From assembly GCF_009870125.1 (NCBI RefSeq), contig NC_046679.1, forward strand, positions 25,420,001 through 25,484,000: a DNA stretch of 64,000 nt. The letters are read 5' to 3'. Below the pieces are notes generated by a model, which had not been told where the DNA came from, searched no databases, and saw only the letters and a list, made by a program, of their open reading frames with translations. Source of the stretch: Drosophila pseudoobscura (Eukaryota > Arthropoda > Insecta > Diptera > Drosophilidae). Numbering within the stretch: the stretch's first letter is position 1; every line of letters begins with the position of its first letter. Made by a program: the position numbers and the translations under genes. Below are positions 62,084 to 64,000 of the stretch, one piece after another.

Positions 62084-62909
62084 TAAACATTTCTTGGCGA
62101 TGAGCGCATCAAAACGCGAATTTCTCAATTAATATGTATGCATGTGAGTAGTGATGTGTGCTTGTGTGCGAAAGGGGGAAACGGACAGGCGACAAGAATG
62201 ACATTAGACGGCCCGAAAACTAGACAGATCGAGCAAGGGCAGTCAAAATGTTTGCCGAAAATGATTCATTGTGCACTATTTGCGGGCACCGCTTGGTAAT
62301 TGTAAGCAGTCCCAGTAGTTTTTAGCATAAGAATGCGCGCCACGATGACGTAATTGGTATCAACAACAAAAACCGAAGACCGCCGACCGACATGAAAAAA
62401 GCGGGCATGTACAGACAATTGTTTTTGTTGTACTTTTTCTCATCTCTCTGCTCTTATCCTTCTTCATCCGAGTTTCCTTTTGACGTATAGTTTCGGCAAT
62501 TTGACAACTCATTTACCGCAAGAGCCGCATAGAAAGAAATATGGCGGAATTTTTTGACAACTTTTTTGTGCACTCTATGTAAAATGGCCGAATGTACACT
62601 GTGGAGGGGGGAGTGAGAAAAAAGAAAAAATATTCGTCTAGGGCCGCCCGCTAAAATAATTCCCTTGATCTGCTTTAAAGGCAGCAATAGTGCAATGCAC
62701 TAACTAAACACATAAACGAACACGACGACGCAGAATGTTTATGATAACATTCTCACACTCGCGCAAAATATATGCAAGTTTTCTGTTCTACTTCGCCACC
62801 GTCACCCTGACGGAGAATACTTACTTGTCGATGACACCTCCTGGGCTGTGTTAGCGCCATTCTCTGCGGCGGCTGCAGCTGCAGGATCTGCGTTGCTTTT
62901 ATTTTCCAT
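59637..62909 (-). CDS. lost: Lost, MTHFSD homologue (formyl-THF cyclo-ligase-like + RRM)
   Basis: Homologue of vertebrate MTHFSD. In Drosophila, lost acts with rumpelstiltskin in germ plasm mRNA localisation in the oocyte. Exons: 62909-62825, 61482-61312, 61248-60533, 60461-60393, 60326-60107, 60037-59637; all joints keep frame, 553 aa. Residues 1-28 are Ala-rich. Residues about 35-260 form a 5-formyltetrahydrofolate cyclo-ligase-like domain (RVQTWKKIQEGKVGIGF, REGYRIGRGNGFADLDIGLL). A basic region follows (RRRRGPLRRRFPRGNPGR and RRKGRFVNRRRRTTK). The RRM is at residues about 386-460 (DFCVKLTNLTRDIRVKDLKS, HFGKCYLYF as RNP1). The C-terminus is Ala/Glu-rich. The first exon starts just downstream of a motif 1 site at 63022-63032. 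Confidence 0.93.
62001..62008. promoter_or_regulatory. DRE (TATCGATA) in lost intron 1
   Basis: Perfect site, followed 20 bp on by TTGGCAACGCTCTAG, a motif-7-like sequence. It may mark an internal promoter. Confidence 0.5.
62049..62081. repeat. (CA)n microsatellite in lost intron 1
   Basis: About 15 CA dinucleotides. Confidence 0.85.
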
Positions 62910-63021
62910 AGTAATTCGATTAAAAATTGTGTACTTGAACTATTTTTTCTTGCTTTTTTTTCTTCAACAATTTATTTTTTCACTGAACACAATTTCTCGG
63001 CAACGTGCCTTCCAACTCCAC

Positions 63022-63032
63022 CAGTGTGACCG
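63022..63032 (-). promoter_or_regulatory. lost: Ohler motif 1 (M1BP site) at the lost promoter
   Basis: Reverse strand reads CGGTCACACTG, 113 bp upstream of the lost start codon, the position expected for a motif-1 promoter. Confidence 0.7.
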
Positions 63033-63283
63033 CGGACTTTTCGATCAAATATACCATCCGACCCTCAGAAATATACCGAAACATACCGCATCATTTAAAA
63101 AATATACCGTAAATATACTGACGAGTTCAAGGTATATTTTACATATTCCTCGTTTTTGATATTCCGTGGAATATTACTAGCTATATGGAACATTTAGCTA
63201 TGCCCAGATAATTTTATACGATTGATACATCAATTTTCTACTTGTTTGGCTTAGTTTAAATAATTGCTTTTATTGGATTTCTA
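63022..63283 (-). repeat. Motif-6/motif-1 promoter repeat, copy C
   Basis: Reverse complement of the same about 260-bp repeat as at 21371-21628, from TAGAAATCCA through CAAGTAGAAAATTGATG, GGGCATAGCTA, the ATATTCC-AC-GGAATAT dyad, CAAAAACGAGGAATATGTAA and GGTATATTT units to AAGTCCGCGGTCACACTG. It is oriented towards lost. Confidence 0.88.
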
Positions 63284-64000
63284 TATGAAATGGACAAAAT
63301 CAACACAACCACGTTTTTGGGAAAAAAAGTTTTGGAAAAACATCGATGTGATCGATGTTTAAAATATTGCTAATGTGTGTGATCTAATGATAAAATTAGT
63401 TTGAGGTTTTAGCTGAAATGATTTATTTTTCGCCTTTACCCTCAGCTATAATTATTACGCCATTCTTAATGAGTGATGATAGTTGACACGATAGGCACCA
63501 CTTCTAAATGGCTTTGATAAAGTTTGTATGTTTGCCTTGGAGACAATAGTAGTTTATGAATACTCTTTTTGAAATTATTTTACACTGTTTTGAACAAAAC
63601 CTTAATTACTATATTCATTTCATACCCTTCATGGGTTAATTTTAGCCGAACATTTTGAAAACATCGATGTATCATCGGACTTATCGATATAACATACTCA
63701 AAATATACTATAATATACTCTGACTTTCAGATATATACCGTCCCATTTCAAAATATACCGTTGAAAAAGCGAACTTAGCCCACTTAACCCCCCTTTATTT
63801 AAACAGGTTAACAACTTGAGCTAAACCAAGTTGCTAAACCAAGAGCTAAATCAAGCAAATAACAGCTTTTATTTTATCTTCCACGCCCAAGTGTACCGCG
63901 ACACCAACCACGCTGCCCATTCTTCATTTATTTTATGGCGGTCAGGTCTATTAATCAATAAGCTGAAGGCTCAAATCAAAGACCAAACTCACATCAAAAA
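63284..64000. other. AT-rich intergenic end of window
   Basis: No gene seen. Contains the inverted repeat at 63338-63360, a perfect DRE at 63682-63689, and a partial fourth group of GGTATATTT motifs (minus strand, about 63715-63765). Confidence 0.45.
63682..63689. promoter_or_regulatory. DRE (TATCGATA)
   Basis: Perfect site beside minus-strand GGTATATTT motifs; probably another promoter or a decayed copy of one. Confidence 0.5.

Overview
The window is nuclear DNA from a Drosophila fly. Short introns with GT/AG borders, Drosophila core-promoter motifs (DRE TATCGATA, Ohler motif 1 GGTCACACT, motif 6 GGTATATTT) and easily recognised orthologues of D. melanogaster chromosome 3R 82A-B genes all point this way. 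DINE-1/INE-1-like helitron copies suggest the obscura group, but that is an inference.

Layout. 1-8.7 kb: an ELOVL fatty-acid elongase (+) with a pair of mutually exclusive exons. 9.5-13 kb: a DNAJC14-type membrane J-protein (-). 13.6-14.3 kb: lipoyl(octanoyl)transferase LIPT2/CG9804 (+), tail to tail with TRMT11/CG1074 (-, 14.4-16.0 kb). 16.9-20.7 kb: eIF3a (+). 21-22 kb: a non-coding block with two copies of a motif-6/motif-1 repeat and a perfect 40-bp palindrome. 23.2-24.5 kb: an unrecognised 405-aa gene (-), divergent from spargel (PGC-1 homologue, +, 25.1-28.9 kb). 30-33 kb: weak small-gene candidates and a MITE-like element. 33.2-35.3 kb: a DINE-1-like element containing a 1.15-kb AT-rich satellite. 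35.4-52.7 kb: a gene desert with no supported gene. 53.2-54.1 kb: a ubiquilin-like gene (CG31528, -). 54.8-58.2 kb: an STK32/YANK kinase (CG32944, +) with a small F-box ORF inside intron 1. 59.6-62.9 kb: lost (MTHFSD homologue, -). 63-64 kb: another motif-6/motif-1 repeat copy, sitting on the lost promoter, plus DRE-rich sequence.

Most genes are housekeeping or metabolic (fatty-acid elongation, lipoylation, tRNA methylation, translation initiation, mitochondrial transcription co-activation) and are packed as convergent or divergent pairs. They do not form one pathway. The most unusual signals are a dispersed repeat of about 260 bp that carries a complete motif-6/motif-1 promoter code, the perfect palindrome beside one copy, and the satellite-expanded DINE-1. 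All gene structures were read from frames and splice consensus by eye; no database search was run.
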